A DNA stretch of 64,000 bases from Polymyxa betae (taxonomy: Eukaryota; Endomyxa; Phytomyxea; Plasmodiophorida; Plasmodiophoridae), in assembly GCA_003693705.1 (NCBI GenBank), contig RBZT01000705.1, positions 79,356 to 143,355 on the forward strand. Direction: 5' to 3'. Below, piece by piece: positions 44,480-56,606 of the stretch. Below the pieces are notes generated by a model that saw only the letters and a program-made list of their open reading frames with translations, did no database searches and had not been told where the DNA came from. Within the stretch, counting starts at the first letter, position 1. Each line of letters begins with the position of its first letter. A program made the position numbers and the translations under genes.

Positions 44480-46194
44480 ATGTCAGTTCAAATTGTAAGC
44501 GATATTTCCTCCAACTGCGCGATCTGGTTTCCGAAGTTTTTCCCAGGACGAAGACACTGAAATTCGCCAGGCTGAGGGACACAATGTCCAATTGAATTCA
44601 GGCACTACTATGGTAGGATTATGGTTTTCGCTTGAGCAGCACTCATGCAAATTACACCATTAGCTCCAGAAAAAAGTGGCGGATTTACTTGAACGAGATT
44701 ATACTTCAGAAGCTGTTTTGATATCTTTAACTCAATTATCAACATTTTTCGATGAAAGCTCTATGCAAAACCGACATAACCTGGCAAGAATTATCGAGAA
44801 AAGAGGTATGTCCTACCTATTCATATTATACAGCAGTTGTTTGAAGAATAATCAGGAATGGAACAGAATTTACGCTTTATTGATTCGTTATCTGACGTCA
44901 TCGAAGTAAGATTGCAGAGCTCTGCATTCAAATTTGGTCTTAGTTCTTCAGCGATTTGAAAAAATGAAATCTTGCATCGACGACCTGCATGATTCTTGCA
45001 AAACGCTGTACACTGATTCCCAAGCAGTAGCGTCAAAAGGCCAGAAATTCAGTGAGAGAATAAGTTCGCTGCAAGAGATGAAGGAGCGTTCCAGGAAAAT
45101 GGAATTTGCTGCAAGAGATTTTCTTTCTCAATATCAGCTTACTGCTGAACAAGAGCAAGCGTTGGAGCAGCAGGAAGTTTGCCAGGAATTCTTTACCGCT
45201 CTGGATCATCTCTATGTTGGTTATAGTGGGCTCTGCGTATTTCAGGTGTTTACTTAATTCAGGTGATTCAAGATCGCATCAAAGTGTTACTCTCGCAGGA
45301 CAGCCATAGAGCTGGTGTTGAGTTAATGGATTCAGTGGCAGTGAAACTTGAGACTGCTCTTGATTTTCTGTGTCGATCTACTAGCTTAAATTGTCGTCAA
45401 GTTCTGGGACTAAATCCCGATATCCCTAATCTTCTCAAGGAATCCTTCCATGTCTTGCGTCAGCGCCCAGCTTATTTTTCCTATTGTACGCAGGAGTTGA
45501 TTGCCATTCGTATGCTTTTTCTGCTCTCAACGAAGCTTGGAAAATGACCTAGTCTATAGGAAAGCAGTCTCTGCTTCAGGCTTTCATTGATGCGCTGACT
45601 AAAGGTGGGCGTAACGGTATGCCCAGGCCAATTGAAATTCATGCCCATAATCGGCTAAGATTTAGCAGGTAAAGCAATGTGAGTTTAAAAAGCATACCCT
45701 CAGTTGAATTCCTTTAGCGATATGTTGGCTTGGGTTCATCAAGCGATAGCGTCCGAGCGAGAACTAGCTTTTAATTTATTCTCTAAGAGCGAGCAACCAG
45801 ATTTGTATAGGTTAGGGTCTGTGAAGTTATTTCCGAAAACTAATCAATGTTGCAGACGTCCGTTGCAGGAACAGGAATTGGATCCAAATGGGGAAATATC
45901 GAGGCATGTTAAAGATGTTTTTGAGAGTCTGGTAGAACCTCTTTCTAGTCGCATCATGCAGGTCTGTATTTACAAGATGATCTTGTAGTAAATCCGCTGA
46001 CATTTTTTAACAAGGCCGTTGAGTCTGCGAACGATGCGAAAGTGGTCTTTCAGATATCGTCTTTGATCACATTCTATAGAGACACATTTCAAAACCTCGC
46101 TCCAGGGATTGGCATCATTTCTGCTCTCAACAATATCGAAACCACATCGAAACTCACCGGTGCGAACATTTTACCGACAAATTTCGTATTCTAA
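44480..46194 (+). CDS. COG6: COG6, conserved oligomeric Golgi complex subunit
   Basis: Nine exons (44480-44494, 44547-44612, 44664-44805, 44856-44905, 44952-45215, 45263-45509, 45560-45668, 45718-45961, 46015-46194) join in phase to 438 residues. Landmark blocks are LSTFFDESSMQNRHNL near the N-terminus, FLSQYQLTAEQEQAL, FIDALTKGGRNGMPRPIEIH and DMLAWVHQAIASERE, all characteristic of COG6. The protein tethers retrograde vesicles at the Golgi within the COG lobe B. Most COG6 proteins exceed 600 residues; this model stops about 200 residues early, soon after ISSLITFYRDTF. Either the C-terminal helices are lost or a further exon was missed. The first exon encodes just MSVQI. Confidence 0.88.
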
Positions 46195-47410
46195 ATCTTA
46201 GTTGCAGACATCCTTGGCGATAGCGCCTTATCCGAATCGCGATAGCACCACGCCAGCGTTTTATCGAAGAGGACAATAAAAATGTCAAATGTAAGGTCCC
46301 ATAATGGATGTAAGAGTTTTCTCTTGCGCAGTATATATACCGATGACTACTTGAATCAAATCGGTTCTCAAGGCCTGAGAAGCTTGTGTTATGCGCAGTC
46401 ATACGGGGACCATTTGGTCAGTCCATCAAATTAGCGCGTGGGAAGGTCGGAGGTGCCGCGCGCCCTCGAGGGAAATCCGCCACATGGCGGTGCGGTTGGG
46501 GACCAGAAACCGGTACTGGGCTTGGCTGTTTCCGATGAACGTTCTGCGTGATCTGGATATAACTGCCTTGTCTGGATGAAATCTCAATGGGCACGTAAAC
46601 AACTCTAAGATCAATATGCAAGGAGGAAGTTTGCTTTCTCTACTCAATTCCGACTACTAGCTTGGGCACTGAGAACCTCTCTTTTGTTCTTTTGTATTAT
46701 TAGCAATCGCCGCGAAACACTTTTTCGCATTGCTTGAATCTTTTATCGATTGACGAATGTAATGGGACTTAAAAAAATGTTGATTTTATTGTCGCTGTAG
46801 TTATTGAAATTGTTCGCGACGCCAACGTTGGCTTAGTTTTAAGGTTGCTTAAAACGAACTGAAGTGGGATTGTCTTCGCTTTATACATCAGCAGTGCTTT
46901 TTTCATGTTCGGCGAATACCGGCAGTTTGAAAGATCATCTGAAGTCATTACGACTCATAGAGTGAGCATCTCAATTCTAACTGCTTTGGACAGAGAGTCT
47001 GCCGTTGATTGCAAAGAATACCGGTAGCGGATCCAATCCAAACCATTCTTGTTTAGTTCATCCGTTTTGCTGGATATTGCAAAGCATCAAAATCGTCACA
47101 ATGTAGTCATACTCAGATTAGCAGACTTTCCTAAAGCCAGCAATAAAAAATATGTAACCAGCGTAAAACCGTTTCGGGATTTTAGATAATGTGTTATCAT
47201 TGAATGTAGTGTTTGGGTCTGCCAGTATGAAACAGATCACATTAAATTAGAGCCAAAAAATATGATTGCGTCGTGTCGATAGGTTTTTGCGCAACTGTTA
47301 TTGTCTCATACTGCACTCTATTAGTGCACTTTAACGAATTGCTTGCGCTACCTTTAGTAACATCATCACTGTCTAATTAGGAAACCTCTTCTTTTCACTA
47401 TTTCGTCTCC
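46195..47410. other. Intergenic region with a weak minus-strand frame
   Basis: About 1.2 kb. A minus-strand frame at 46426-46647 reads ...RRTFIGNSQAQYRFLVPNRT and looks more protein-like than random, but I found no start or splice arrangement that joins in phase and no family. The rest (46650-47410) is AT-rich and shows nothing recognisable. Confidence 0.35.
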
Positions 47411-49399
47411 ATGACCGAAGAGGGTGCACTTACCAAACTGCCAACCGACCTTCGCGTCGGCGTCGTTGGAAATGTTGATGCTGGTTGGTGTGCGAAGAAG
47501 CTCGGTTTGACGGAATACTCACCTCATGTCAGGTAAATCCACTTTGATTGGTGTTCTAACCTCTGGAATGCTGGACGATGGAAGAGGTAAAGAGGGAATA
47601 AACAGAGCTGGAATAGCTTAATTCAGTCTGTAGGACGAGCGAGATCCTCTATTTTCCGTCATAAGCATGAGGTTGAATCGGGACGCACGTCTTCCATATC
47701 GCACCATATAATGGGATTCGATTCTTCGCATACGCCGGTTCAGGCTACTGGTGTTGCCAGAAACCGAGCCTGGCGCCAAATAGCTGAAAAGAGCGAGTCT
47801 GTCGTAGTGTTCATTGATCTTGCTGGTCATGAAAAGTACGCCTTTTCAGAAAATAGCCGATCTTAGCGTTTCAATCTGTAATTAGATATTTAAAAACAAC
47901 GATTGGTGGATTGTCAGGATCCTATCCTGATTATGTATGCGTTCTGGTTGGTGCCAATATGGGTATTTCCAAAATGACCAAGGTTTGATCTTGTGTTCTT
48001 CTTGAGGCCATGTTGTCATTCCCATTCAGGAGCACATTGGCGTTGCTATTGCCTTACAGATTCCTTTATTTGTTGTCATCACAAAGGTAAATCAATAACA
48101 TGCAAGAATGTTCAGCCTAAGTTTGTAAAGATCGATATCTGCCCGCCTGGAGTGTTGAAGACGACCGTGAACAATCTTTCCCGTTTGTTGAAATTGCCGC
48201 AAGCGGGGAAGCTTCCAATTTTGATCCGCTCAGAAAACGACTTGAACATTGTTGTCTCCAATTCAGACAGGAAAGAAAACTCTTCATGTGGCTCTATTGG
48301 AAACCGGGTAATGAAGATTGGCTTTATCATATTATACTTATCTGAAATCTGATAGGTCTGTCCTGTGTTTATGGTATCTTGTGTAACCGGCATTGGCATC
48401 AATATGCTGCAGACCTTCCTCAGTCAGTTGAAACCTCGCGGGTAAGTCATCTGGAACGCTCCCTCAAGGTTCCGTATTCCTGACGGGAACTTAGAACTTG
48501 GGTCGGGAGGGACATTCAGCCAGCACATTTACAGATTGATGAGGTACGACATTGAACTTTCAAAAATTTTCGCTGTCAAATCAGTATGGAGACGGCGGCA
48601 TCTCATACACTTTGCAGGCTTTTCTTGTATCCGGTGTCGGAATTGTCGTTTCTGGAACAGTGAAGGCCGGTGTCCTGCATGCCAACGATCATGTTCTGCT
48701 GGGCCCATTTGCTGATGGTTCTTTTCTTCCTGTTCAGGTAATCTCATGCTACATCTTCAGACACTTTTGGCTTATGACCTCAGATCCGCTCTATCCAGTG
48801 CAGGCGCTCGCCGATGCTGTCTGCTTCTGCTGGCCAAGCTTGTGCTGTCTCTTTGAGGTCGCTTGTGCGGAAAACGCCAATCAGATTGATTCGGTGAATT
48901 TCATGGATATGACACTCTCTTCTCTCATCACTTTGCAAATTAGGCCTTTTTTGAGACGGGGGATGGTTTTGATCGCTCGAAACACGACGCCAACTGCATG
49001 TCAACGTTTTGATGCCGAAATTCTGGTTCTTCATCATCCTACAACCATCCGGCAGAACTACCAGGTTATATGGGGCTTGTACTGCTGTTGTGTTGGTCTG
49101 ATGCTCAATAGGCTGTTGTTCATTGCGGGTCAATTAGGCAAACAGCTGCGATTGAATCGATCGAAAGCATCAATGACAATGCTGCGCCAACTGATGCCAA
49201 TCAGTCGCTGCGAACTGGTGACAAGGCAACTGTCAGGTCGGTGGTACTTTCACCTCGGCTTCCAGATGCTTTAATCGTTCTTCCGCTTAGATTCCGCTTC
49301 TTAAGCCGCCCAGAATTCATTTCTTGCGATGAGACCATCATTTTCCGTGAGGGTGGATGCAAAGGCATCGGGACGATCAAGAGAGTATATGTTCATTGA
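47411..49399 (+). CDS. GTPBP1/GTPBP2-type translational GTPase
   Basis: Early exons are 47411-47483, 47533-47586, 47634-47835, 47886-47982, 48030-48086 and one from 48131; later ones run to the stop at 49397-49399. G1 is split by an intron (VGVVGNVDAG then KSTLIGVL). The Ser-Ile-Arg switch region appears as SSIFRHKHEVESGRTSSISH. G3 is FIDLAGHEKY, and G4 is VVITKIDICPP, which requires a 44-nt intron. Domain II has SGVGIVVSGTVKAGVL and LLGPFADGSFLPVQ. Domain III ends FREGGCKGIGTIKRV. This order is that of GTPBP1/2, EF-1A-like GTPases linked to mRNA turnover and ribosome rescue. The gene starts at MTEEGALTKLPTDLR without the longer N-terminus of animal proteins. Confidence 0.9.
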
Positions 49400-51267
49400 T
49401 TATGAGGAAAGTAGAAGGTTTCGATTTCATTTAAAAAATAAACAATTTTGGTGTTGCATTTACTCCTTATTTCAGCGAAGCAAATGATCTCCACGATTGA
49501 CTTCTAGACTCTTACATGAAAATCAAACCGGATCAACAAATCAAGAAGTATCATGCCAGAATCTCTTCCCAAATCGTGACTAGACCGTAAACCGCCAAAA
49601 TTCAGTAAAAGCGAATCGGCAATCATCTAGCACATGATTGTTACGTCGACTTCCATGACAGCGAATGTTCCGGATGCTTAGCTGGGCACTGCTACAAAGG
49701 CGAGACAGCAGAGAAATTTGAAAAGAGATAGTCACCAGTTTGGAGCCATTTGAAGGTGGAGGGCGAATCAAATGCAATTGGATTTGTTATGAGGAACTGA
49801 TATTCCACAACATTCGCTGGGAAAGAAGATGGGAACCAGGAAACTATAATTCCTTCATCCAATTGAATCTGCTGCTTGTTCGTTGTTTGAAGTGCCACGC
49901 ATATAGCCCAACATTCTAGGGTTTGGTCACTGGCAGCACAATCAAAGCTCGCTTAGAACATCGTAATGGGCGCCTATCATGTGACAGCAGTACAAGACGT
50001 CGATTTATCACTCGACTGCCAATGTGCCTGAACTGGCGCCGCAGACTCCCGCACTTGGACGAGTCCGTCTCTCTGTGTATCTGGCTACTCATAATCATGA
50101 TAGAGACAGTCAAAACTCGGTACTCAGAATAGCTGAGATCGACCACGATATCGCATCGACAGCATTTTACCAGCGCATTATGATTACGGCATCAAACAAA
50201 TTACTGCATTTTGTAATTGGCGGCAATCATCATGAATGAGTAGAGAATGCCAATGATCGCTCAGCTGACGAACTGTCTGAACTGGAACCGCGGACTTTCG
50301 CACTAAGGACAAGTACGTGTCTCTCTCTATCTGGCTGTTCACGCCAAGGTAACGCCTTCGACAGCATTTTTCAAGCTCGTTATCAATACCCTTGAAAGTC
50401 GCGAAAATTCCTTGGAAGCTTTGCGGACTGGATCCGCCTCGCGAGCTACGAACGTTTGCGCTTTTTAGTGGCGACAGCGCTTTCAGTAATTAAGACTTCT
50501 TTGGGCAGAATCTTTGGTTTTAAGAACCAAATCATATACGGGAAGGCTTGACCATAAAAACCGTTTCATAGTCTCCTCCACAGCGTTTTGTTCGTTTTCA
50601 CCTGACTCCAAATTATTCAGAAGCTGGTTCAAAATTCCTGCGAATTTCCACACGCTTCTGGATCAAACGCCCCAGTGGCATTCAAGGGAATTATTGGCGG
50701 TTCTCTCAGTGTTTAATTTTCCAGCCATTTCCTCCTTATATTGGGCGAAGACCCGCTGCCAGAATTTGGATCCGGCTTGAGGTCAGCGCCGCTGATCGGA
50801 TCCATCGAGACAATTTTCCAAGATCGAACAAGCCAAGGACTCATCCGTTCTTAAAACCGGAGCCGCGGACCGAGCGCTTGGGCGCAGGGACTACCACGAC
50901 CAACGCATTGGCTGCCACCACATGGATCTCCATTCGATTAAGAATACGACAATTCCCAGCCAGAAACAGAGAAACTGATCTGAGATTGCAAACACGCAGA
51001 GCGCGAGGGGGCCTCGCGCAGCCTGTTTCAGGCCGCGCTGTCATTTGGGCTGGCGGCTACACAGCCAGAATTTTTGCCCGCCGGGCGCCGAGGCCGCACC
51101 ACCTCCGCCGCGGTGGAGTTGCCAGCTTCTATGATATTTTCAAAAACTGCGAGAAAATAGCCGGCGCGATGGGTTTGTTCTAAGTGCGCAGTAAAATATT
51201 TATTAAAAAAAAATCTCAACGCTGTTCGATTGCATTCATCAACATCTATCATTTGGCGTTAAATTCC
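49400..51267. other. Intergenic region with a degenerate duplication
   Basis: About 1.9 kb with several short open frames on both strands and no recognisable protein. It contains the direct duplication listed separately at 50026-50400. A GC-rich patch at 50840-51180 is open on both strands; I see no family in either reading. Confidence 0.4.
50026..50400. repeat. Degenerate direct duplication, about 250-bp period
   Basis: The segment starting CTGAACTGGCGCCGCAGACT (50028) recurs in altered form as CTGAACTGGAACCGCGGACT (50278). Both are followed by GTCTCTCT...TATCTGGCT. Further on, CGACAGCATTTTACCAGCGC recurs as CGACAGCATTTTTCAAGCTC. By eye the copies agree at roughly three-quarters of positions. 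Confidence 0.65.
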
Positions 51268-52323
51268 TCAGCACTTTTTCTTCCTCTTGTCCGTTTTCTT
51301 CTTCTTCAAAGGAACTGCAACCTCTCCTTGATAATCAGCTTTTTTCTGATTTGCATTGCTCTGCTTCCGTGCTTTTTTCTCTAGCCGCATCACGGCCGGA
51401 TGCGCTTGCTTTCCACCAGCTTTGAACACCCTTACGCAAATAGCATTTGAACGCTTCCCAAGCAAACCATCATAAACATTACCTGATTTTACGCCCTTTC
51501 AACAATCCATCATGAAAGGCCAGCGCTTGTTTCACAGAATCCTGACTGGCGAACTGCACATAGGCGAACCCTTTCCCAACATTCGCATGACGGTCACGAA
51601 TACATCGAACAGACTCAATAGGGCTGCATGTCTGGAAGAACTCCCAGAGATCATCCTCAGCAATATCAAAAGGCAGATTTCCTGCAGCCCTCATCAGTCC
51701 GAGCTCTATCCAGCGAACACCAAACCGACCAACAAAAACGCATCGTTTATCGTCATGTGTGACTTCAGCACGGATTCGATCGACACGAAGATGATGACCT
51801 TCGAAGACGGTTCCATTCAAAGCCAGGACGTTGTCGATCGCCGAGGCGTCGGACAGGACGACGTAGCAGTTCATAGAGTCTCTGCTTTTATGGAACTGTA
51901 ACCGATCAATTTACGCTCATTGATGCGGTGGCGTCAACCAACCTGCTGCTGAATGAAGGCCGCTTTCTTGGGCAGATTAGCCTGCGAAAACGACGCCGAT
52001 CGAAATCGCATCGATTCGATTTGGGCTTTGCCGGCCAGCAGCTGTCGGATTGTCTTCTGCGTCGACGATGTCGGCACATTGCCAATAAAGACGGTCCGGT
52101 CGTTTCGTTCATCGTTGACGTGCTTGCCGACCTCTCCCTTCTTGCGTCGAGACTGGGATTTGCCCGGCGCCGGCTCCGCAGGCGCTGAGACGGATTTGGC
52201 GACGACCAGCGGGCATTTCCGCTCGGGCTGCGGGCGGGTGAGGACAATCGGCTCCGGGATGTCGACGGGTTCGGCATCAGGGTTGATGGACAAAATCAGC
52301 TGGCCCGGTTTATAAGCTTCCAT
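51268..52323 (-). CDS. RBM34/Nop12-like nucleolar RNA-binding protein
   Basis: Exons 52323-51939, 51879-51730, 51681-51483 and 51430-51268 join in phase to 298 residues. RRM1 begins TVFIGNVPTSSTQKTIRQLL and ends NCYVVLSDASAIDNVLALNG then FEGHHLRVDRI. RRM2 begins CVFVGNLPFDIAEDDLWEFF and has GKGFAYVQF and GRKIRVF. The region between the RRMs carries the HDDKR linker seen in RBM34/Nop12. A lysine-rich tail (KKKKTDKRKKK) is a likely nucleolar signal. Yeast Nop12 acts in large ribosomal subunit biogenesis. The upstream 60 bases contain CAAACCCTAACCCTGACT, a telo-box-like motif often found before ribosome-biogenesis genes in plants and some fungi. Confidence 0.88.
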
Positions 52324-52900
52324 TTTGGTAGCAGGTAATGTCGACGAAGGGAAGTCAGATCAGTTTCGCAGTCCGTGATCGCAGCTGCTCAAACCCTAAC
52401 CCTGACTCGAAACCCAAATCAGATTTCAATGTGATTTATCAGAAATGAAAGCCATAGCTTCGTTTATCTGTTTACTTGACGCTCTGATCCAACTTCGCTA
52501 TCATAAATCTGGGTCCTGAACAGTAAATCGATGCCAGAGAGCTGACGAAATTGTTTTTGCTTTCGACTAAATGGTTTCGTATTGTCTTAGTTTTGGCAGA
52601 ATGAAATACAATTAAGATCGACCCTATGATAAGCTCTGAGAAAAGATTGATGAAAATCTCACATCTGTTAGCGCAATCTTGCAGAAACTGGATAAAAAAT
52701 GTAGCGTCCGCATCATTTTCATAATTTACGCATTAGTGGAATCTCTTTTTCTTCTTATAACAAGATATTGGATAAGCCTGGCGGCGATCTGCTTCATCTA
52801 ACCGGCTATGATCGCCGGCGAAAGAGGTACCGCGTAATTCCAGCTCCATCCTTAGCATCAATGCGATTAAAGTTCGTCTATTGTAGTCGTATCAGATCCC
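52324..52900. other. Divergent promoter region
   Basis: About 580 bases between the minus-strand RBM34-like gene and the plus-strand PP2A scaffold gene. It contains the telo-box-like AACCCTAACCCT near 52395 and is otherwise AT-rich with no other feature seen. Confidence 0.5.
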
Positions 52901-55268
52901 ATGGAGACCGAAGCAACCACCTCCTTTACTAAAGACGCCTCGAACGCCATTCCGATCGCCACCCTCATTGACGAGCTTAAGCACGATAACATTTCGGTTC
53001 CTCTTGTCAATGATATTGGTGTCCTACAGTTGACATCTATTAGGTTCGAATCGCTGCTTTGCGGCGGCTGCCTGAAATCTCTACGGCTCTGGGACCAGAC
53101 AGGACGCGAAACGAGCTGATCCCCTATCTGAACGAATTCGTCGAAGACGAAGACGATGTCCTTGTCACGCTTGCCGAACAGCTTCCTTCGCTTATTGACT
53201 ATGTAAACGTGCTTTCCTCTTTAATCTGGTCTCTGATAGCTTTATAGATCGGAGGGCCAGGCTATGGCCAGGTGATGTTCGCTCCATTGGAGACCATTGC
53301 CAGCGTTGAGGAGCCGACCGTTCGAAATCGCGCCATCGATTCGATTATCGCAATTGCGGCGCGCTTCACCAACGACCAGGTCATCGACTATCTGCTACCG
53401 CTAGTGGAGCGTCTAGCGAATGGCGAATGGTTCACGACCAGAGCGGCTAGTTGTCCTCTATTCCCGGTCACGTATTCCTCTCTTAGGGAATCCAGCGATG
53501 CTAACTCGGAACGGTTACTCCCATTTTTTTTATTGTTAAATCTTTCCTTTCATAGCAGATAGTGAATCTACAGTTTTTGTTTTAAAGAAAAGTTTTGGCT
53601 GATGATGTTTACTTGTTAGGTGCTCTGCATTGTTGCAGCTTTTCTCTCGTCTCTGTGTTGACGAGACACCAATGGTACGGCGGGCGGCTGCCTCGAATCT
53701 CGGCAAGCTGGTATCAGCTGTGGAGAAGCAAGCCTTTATGGATCAGCTGTATCCAAGTCTGCTAACTATTGCTAAAGAGGAGCAGGACTCGGTGCGTCTC
53801 ATCACTGTCGAAGTCTGTGTGAAGATCTCGGAAATCTTCACCGAATCTGAAGTCGTAAGAACATCACAAACATCTGGTAGGTTCTCTGTAATTCATTGCC
53901 ACGATAGGAATCGTTGCTACTTCCGACCATCCTAAGCATCTGCCAGGATCAGTCCTGGAGAGTTCGGTATATGGCCGCCGATAAAATCGTTGATGTAGAT
54001 TCACCATTGCTCTTTGTTTTTCGAATTTTGAAATAAGATTGCTAGTTATGCGGGAAAATGTCACAAAACACCAAAGATAAATCTATGCTAAACTCCTTTC
54101 TTACTCTATTGAAAGATATCGAACCCGAAGTTCGAACCGTGGCCGCCTCAAAGTTAATCGGTTTGGTTGTTTTAATTACATAACGAAGCGCTGATGCTCA
54201 ATGTCGATCTCAGGCATGGCCGAATGCGTTTCTGGGCCGCTCGTCGTCGACAAAATCATTCCGTTGGCGAAGGAGCTCGCCAGCGACCAGTCCCAATACG
54301 TTCGGGCATCGTTGGCGTCGGTCGTTATGGGTCTTGCCAGAATTATTTCTCGAGAGGAATTCTTTCAGCATCTGCTGCCCATGTTTCTCTTGCTGCTTCG
54401 TAATGCTTCCCTGCATCTTTTAGGGATTTATTGACGCGGCTTTAGGCGATCCCGTCTCCGATGTCAGGCTGAACATCATCTCAAGGTTGGATTTCATCCA
54501 CGACTTGGTCGGGATCGAAGTTTTCACGCAATCGGTGCTGCCATCGATCTCGAGTCTCGCTTCTGATTCGAACTGGCGAGTTCGGCAGGCTATCGTTGAA
54601 AGCATCCCATCCATTGCAAAACAGCTTGTAAGCGCCGCCATTAATTCGTTTCTGCCTCGTCTAAAACCTGCTAGGGTGTCGGTTTCTTCGAATCGCAGCT
54701 CTTGTCGATGTCGATGTCATGGATGTGCGATCGTGTCGCCTCTGTTCGATCGACGGCCACGAAGAATTTGTCCCGGTTTGTTGACGTCTTCGGTGTCGAA
54801 TGGGCCGTCGAGCATCTCGTCCCGCATATCATTGAAATGTTTAAGAATAATCATTATCTATGCAGGACAACGGCGATCTCTGGTGTATTGGTTCGTTCTC
54901 GCTCATAATCCCTTCATTGCCATTCTCAGCTTGTTCATAGGAGCTTTCACAATCGTTTGGACCCGAACTCATTTCGAAGACGCTTCTGCGGCAAACGCTT
55001 CAATTATCCAAAGACCCTGTCTGATACTCATCGCTTTCTGTTGGAATTTGTGCTGAGACAAAATCAGGTGCCTAACGTACGGTTCAGTTTGGCGAAGTTC
55101 ATTGGAGCGATCACGCCGTCCCTGGAGCCGGCCGTGATTCAGAGCGATTTTGTTCCCGTGCTGAGCGGCCTGGCTGTCGATGACGACGTCGATGTTCGGT
55201 ATTTTGCGGATCAGGCTATGACTTTATGTAAAGGCCAGCTCAAACAGGATTGTTTGATGAGAGATTAG
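52901..55268 (+). CDS. PP2A 65-kDa scaffold subunit A
   Basis: The start MET-EATTSFTKDASNAIPIA is followed by tandem HEAT repeats over about ten short-intron exons. Recognisable blocks are ALGPDRTRNELIPYLNEF, DDVLVTLAEQLPSLIDYVGG, PLETIASVEEPTVRNRAIDS, GEWFTTRAASCPLF, DETPMVRRAAASNLGKL, EEQDSVRLITVEVCVKISE, YVRASLASVVMGLARII and the end DDDVDVRYFADQAMTL. These follow the repeat order of PR65/Tpd3, which holds the catalytic C and regulatory B subunits of protein phosphatase 2A. Between 53540 and 54420 exon edges are approximate. A short tail (CKGQLKQDCLMRD) ends at the stop at 55268. Confidence 0.92.
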
Positions 55269-55633
55269 CACCACGCTTGTTAAATTGGTGATCTCCGTGT
55301 TTATTTATACATTCGATCGTTCTCACTGTATCCAACACTCTATCGCTTTAGGCGTTGATTTAAGAATCCCCTATGTCCACGAAAAGGTTTGTGACCTGAT
55401 TCCTGCTTTCATAGATGCGTTAGAGTCGTTTCCAATGTAATGTCTCTCCATGGATAAGTTAGGTATAAATTGTAAAGCGAGTCGGATGGTGGCTTATGGG
55501 ATTCCCATCACCTCTTCATTTTTCATCGCAAATGTAATGTTCCATTGAATAAGTCAGCACTTAATGCGGCTTTGGCAATGGCCATGCGAAACTCTATCCG
55601 GGGCACCGCTTTCACATTTATCATCCTGTCTGA
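55269..55633. other. Intergenic region
   Basis: About 365 bases between two plus-strand genes. Nothing recognisable is seen. Confidence 0.5.
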
Positions 55634-56353
55634 ATGGTGTCATCCAATGCATTCATTGTGACAAACCTCGTGCTAGCGTCGCTGGCAGGCCTGACAATCT
55701 ATAAGCTCGCAACCTTCCCAAGACCTGAACCGCTCGACGATGTCGAGCTGAATGCGCTACGAATCTGGACACGATTCGATCGCGGCGATCTCGACAATGA
55801 TAATGAGGCTGTCGATGCAGTCAAGCGCCAGATTGCTGAACTTAAATCTCGAGCTCATGCCGCCGAGCGTTTTCATCCGCAGCATGCCCAAGCTTTAGAA
55901 ACCGAGCTGGAATTCACTTATGAGCTTATTTCTGACATGCACAGCGATCTGCGCCCGATCGTTTTCCAGTTTTATAGGGCTTATTATGACGTTCGGGATG
56001 TCTATGGATTGAGCCATCATTTCACTGTGGATCTGGACCCGATCGTATTCAAACAGATTGTATTGGCAGCGAAATTATGTCAGGCGTTTTCAGATGAGTC
56101 GGATTACACGTTGAAAGGACGAGTTAGGAGAGTTTTACAATCACTAGACGATTCTGAGAGATATGCCAAAGCACTCGATGGAGTTGTTGAACAGATTACT
56201 GTTGTGGAGCTGACAGAATTGTCGCTGAGAGCTGCACAGCTGAAACAAGCTGCAGATAGTATGGACCAGGAACGATTCAAGTCATGTCTGCAGAAGGTCA
56301 CTGAATCATTTTCTGACCTGGAAAGCCAAATCATATCAAATCTATCATCATAA
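55634..56353 (+). CDS. Membrane-anchored helical protein, unknown
   Basis: A single uninterrupted frame of 239 residues. The N-terminus is a hydrophobic anchor (IVTNLVLASLAGLTIYKLA, residues about 8-27) with few charges before it, so either a signal anchor or an uncleaved signal. The remainder is charged, helical and rich in L/E/K/R with coiled-coil character near residues 60-95 and 195-235. DLDPIVFKQIVLAAKLCQAF is a buried-looking helix. No family recognised. The absence of introns in an intron-rich region suggests a recent retro-origin or simply a small gene. Confidence 0.6.
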   Translation: MVSSNAFIVTNLVLASLAGLTIYKLATFPRPEPLDDVELNALRIWTRFDRGDLDNDNEAVDAVKRQIAELKSRAHAAERFHPQHAQALETELEFTYELISDMHSDLRPIVFQFYRAYYDVRDVYGLSHHFTVDLDPIVFKQIVLAAKLCQAFSDESDYTLKGRVRRVLQSLDDSERYAKALDGVVEQITVVELTELSLRAAQLKQAADSMDQERFKSCLQKVTESFSDLESQIISNLSS

Positions 56354-56606
56354 ATCATATTGTATCTATAAATTTACAGCCATCACGAGGATCAAATTAT
56401 GAATTGAATTTGTCTTATTAGCTGGCTGCTTCTCAGAAAGAAAACGTTTTACAAAAACCCTTGATTTCGTATAACAGATCAAGTTTGTTTTGCTTAAGTA
56501 GTGTGAATTATGAATCTGCTTTAAATTGGAACTGTAGCCAGCACGGACGGAAGATCCCACTTTTTGTACCTTTCACATCGGCCCCCTTCATCACTTCTTC
56601 AAAGCT

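Noticed and set aside
50841-51183. Overlapping open frames on both strands in a GC-rich patch
   Set aside because: Low-complexity R/A/G-rich translations, no start context or family, and both strands are equally open.
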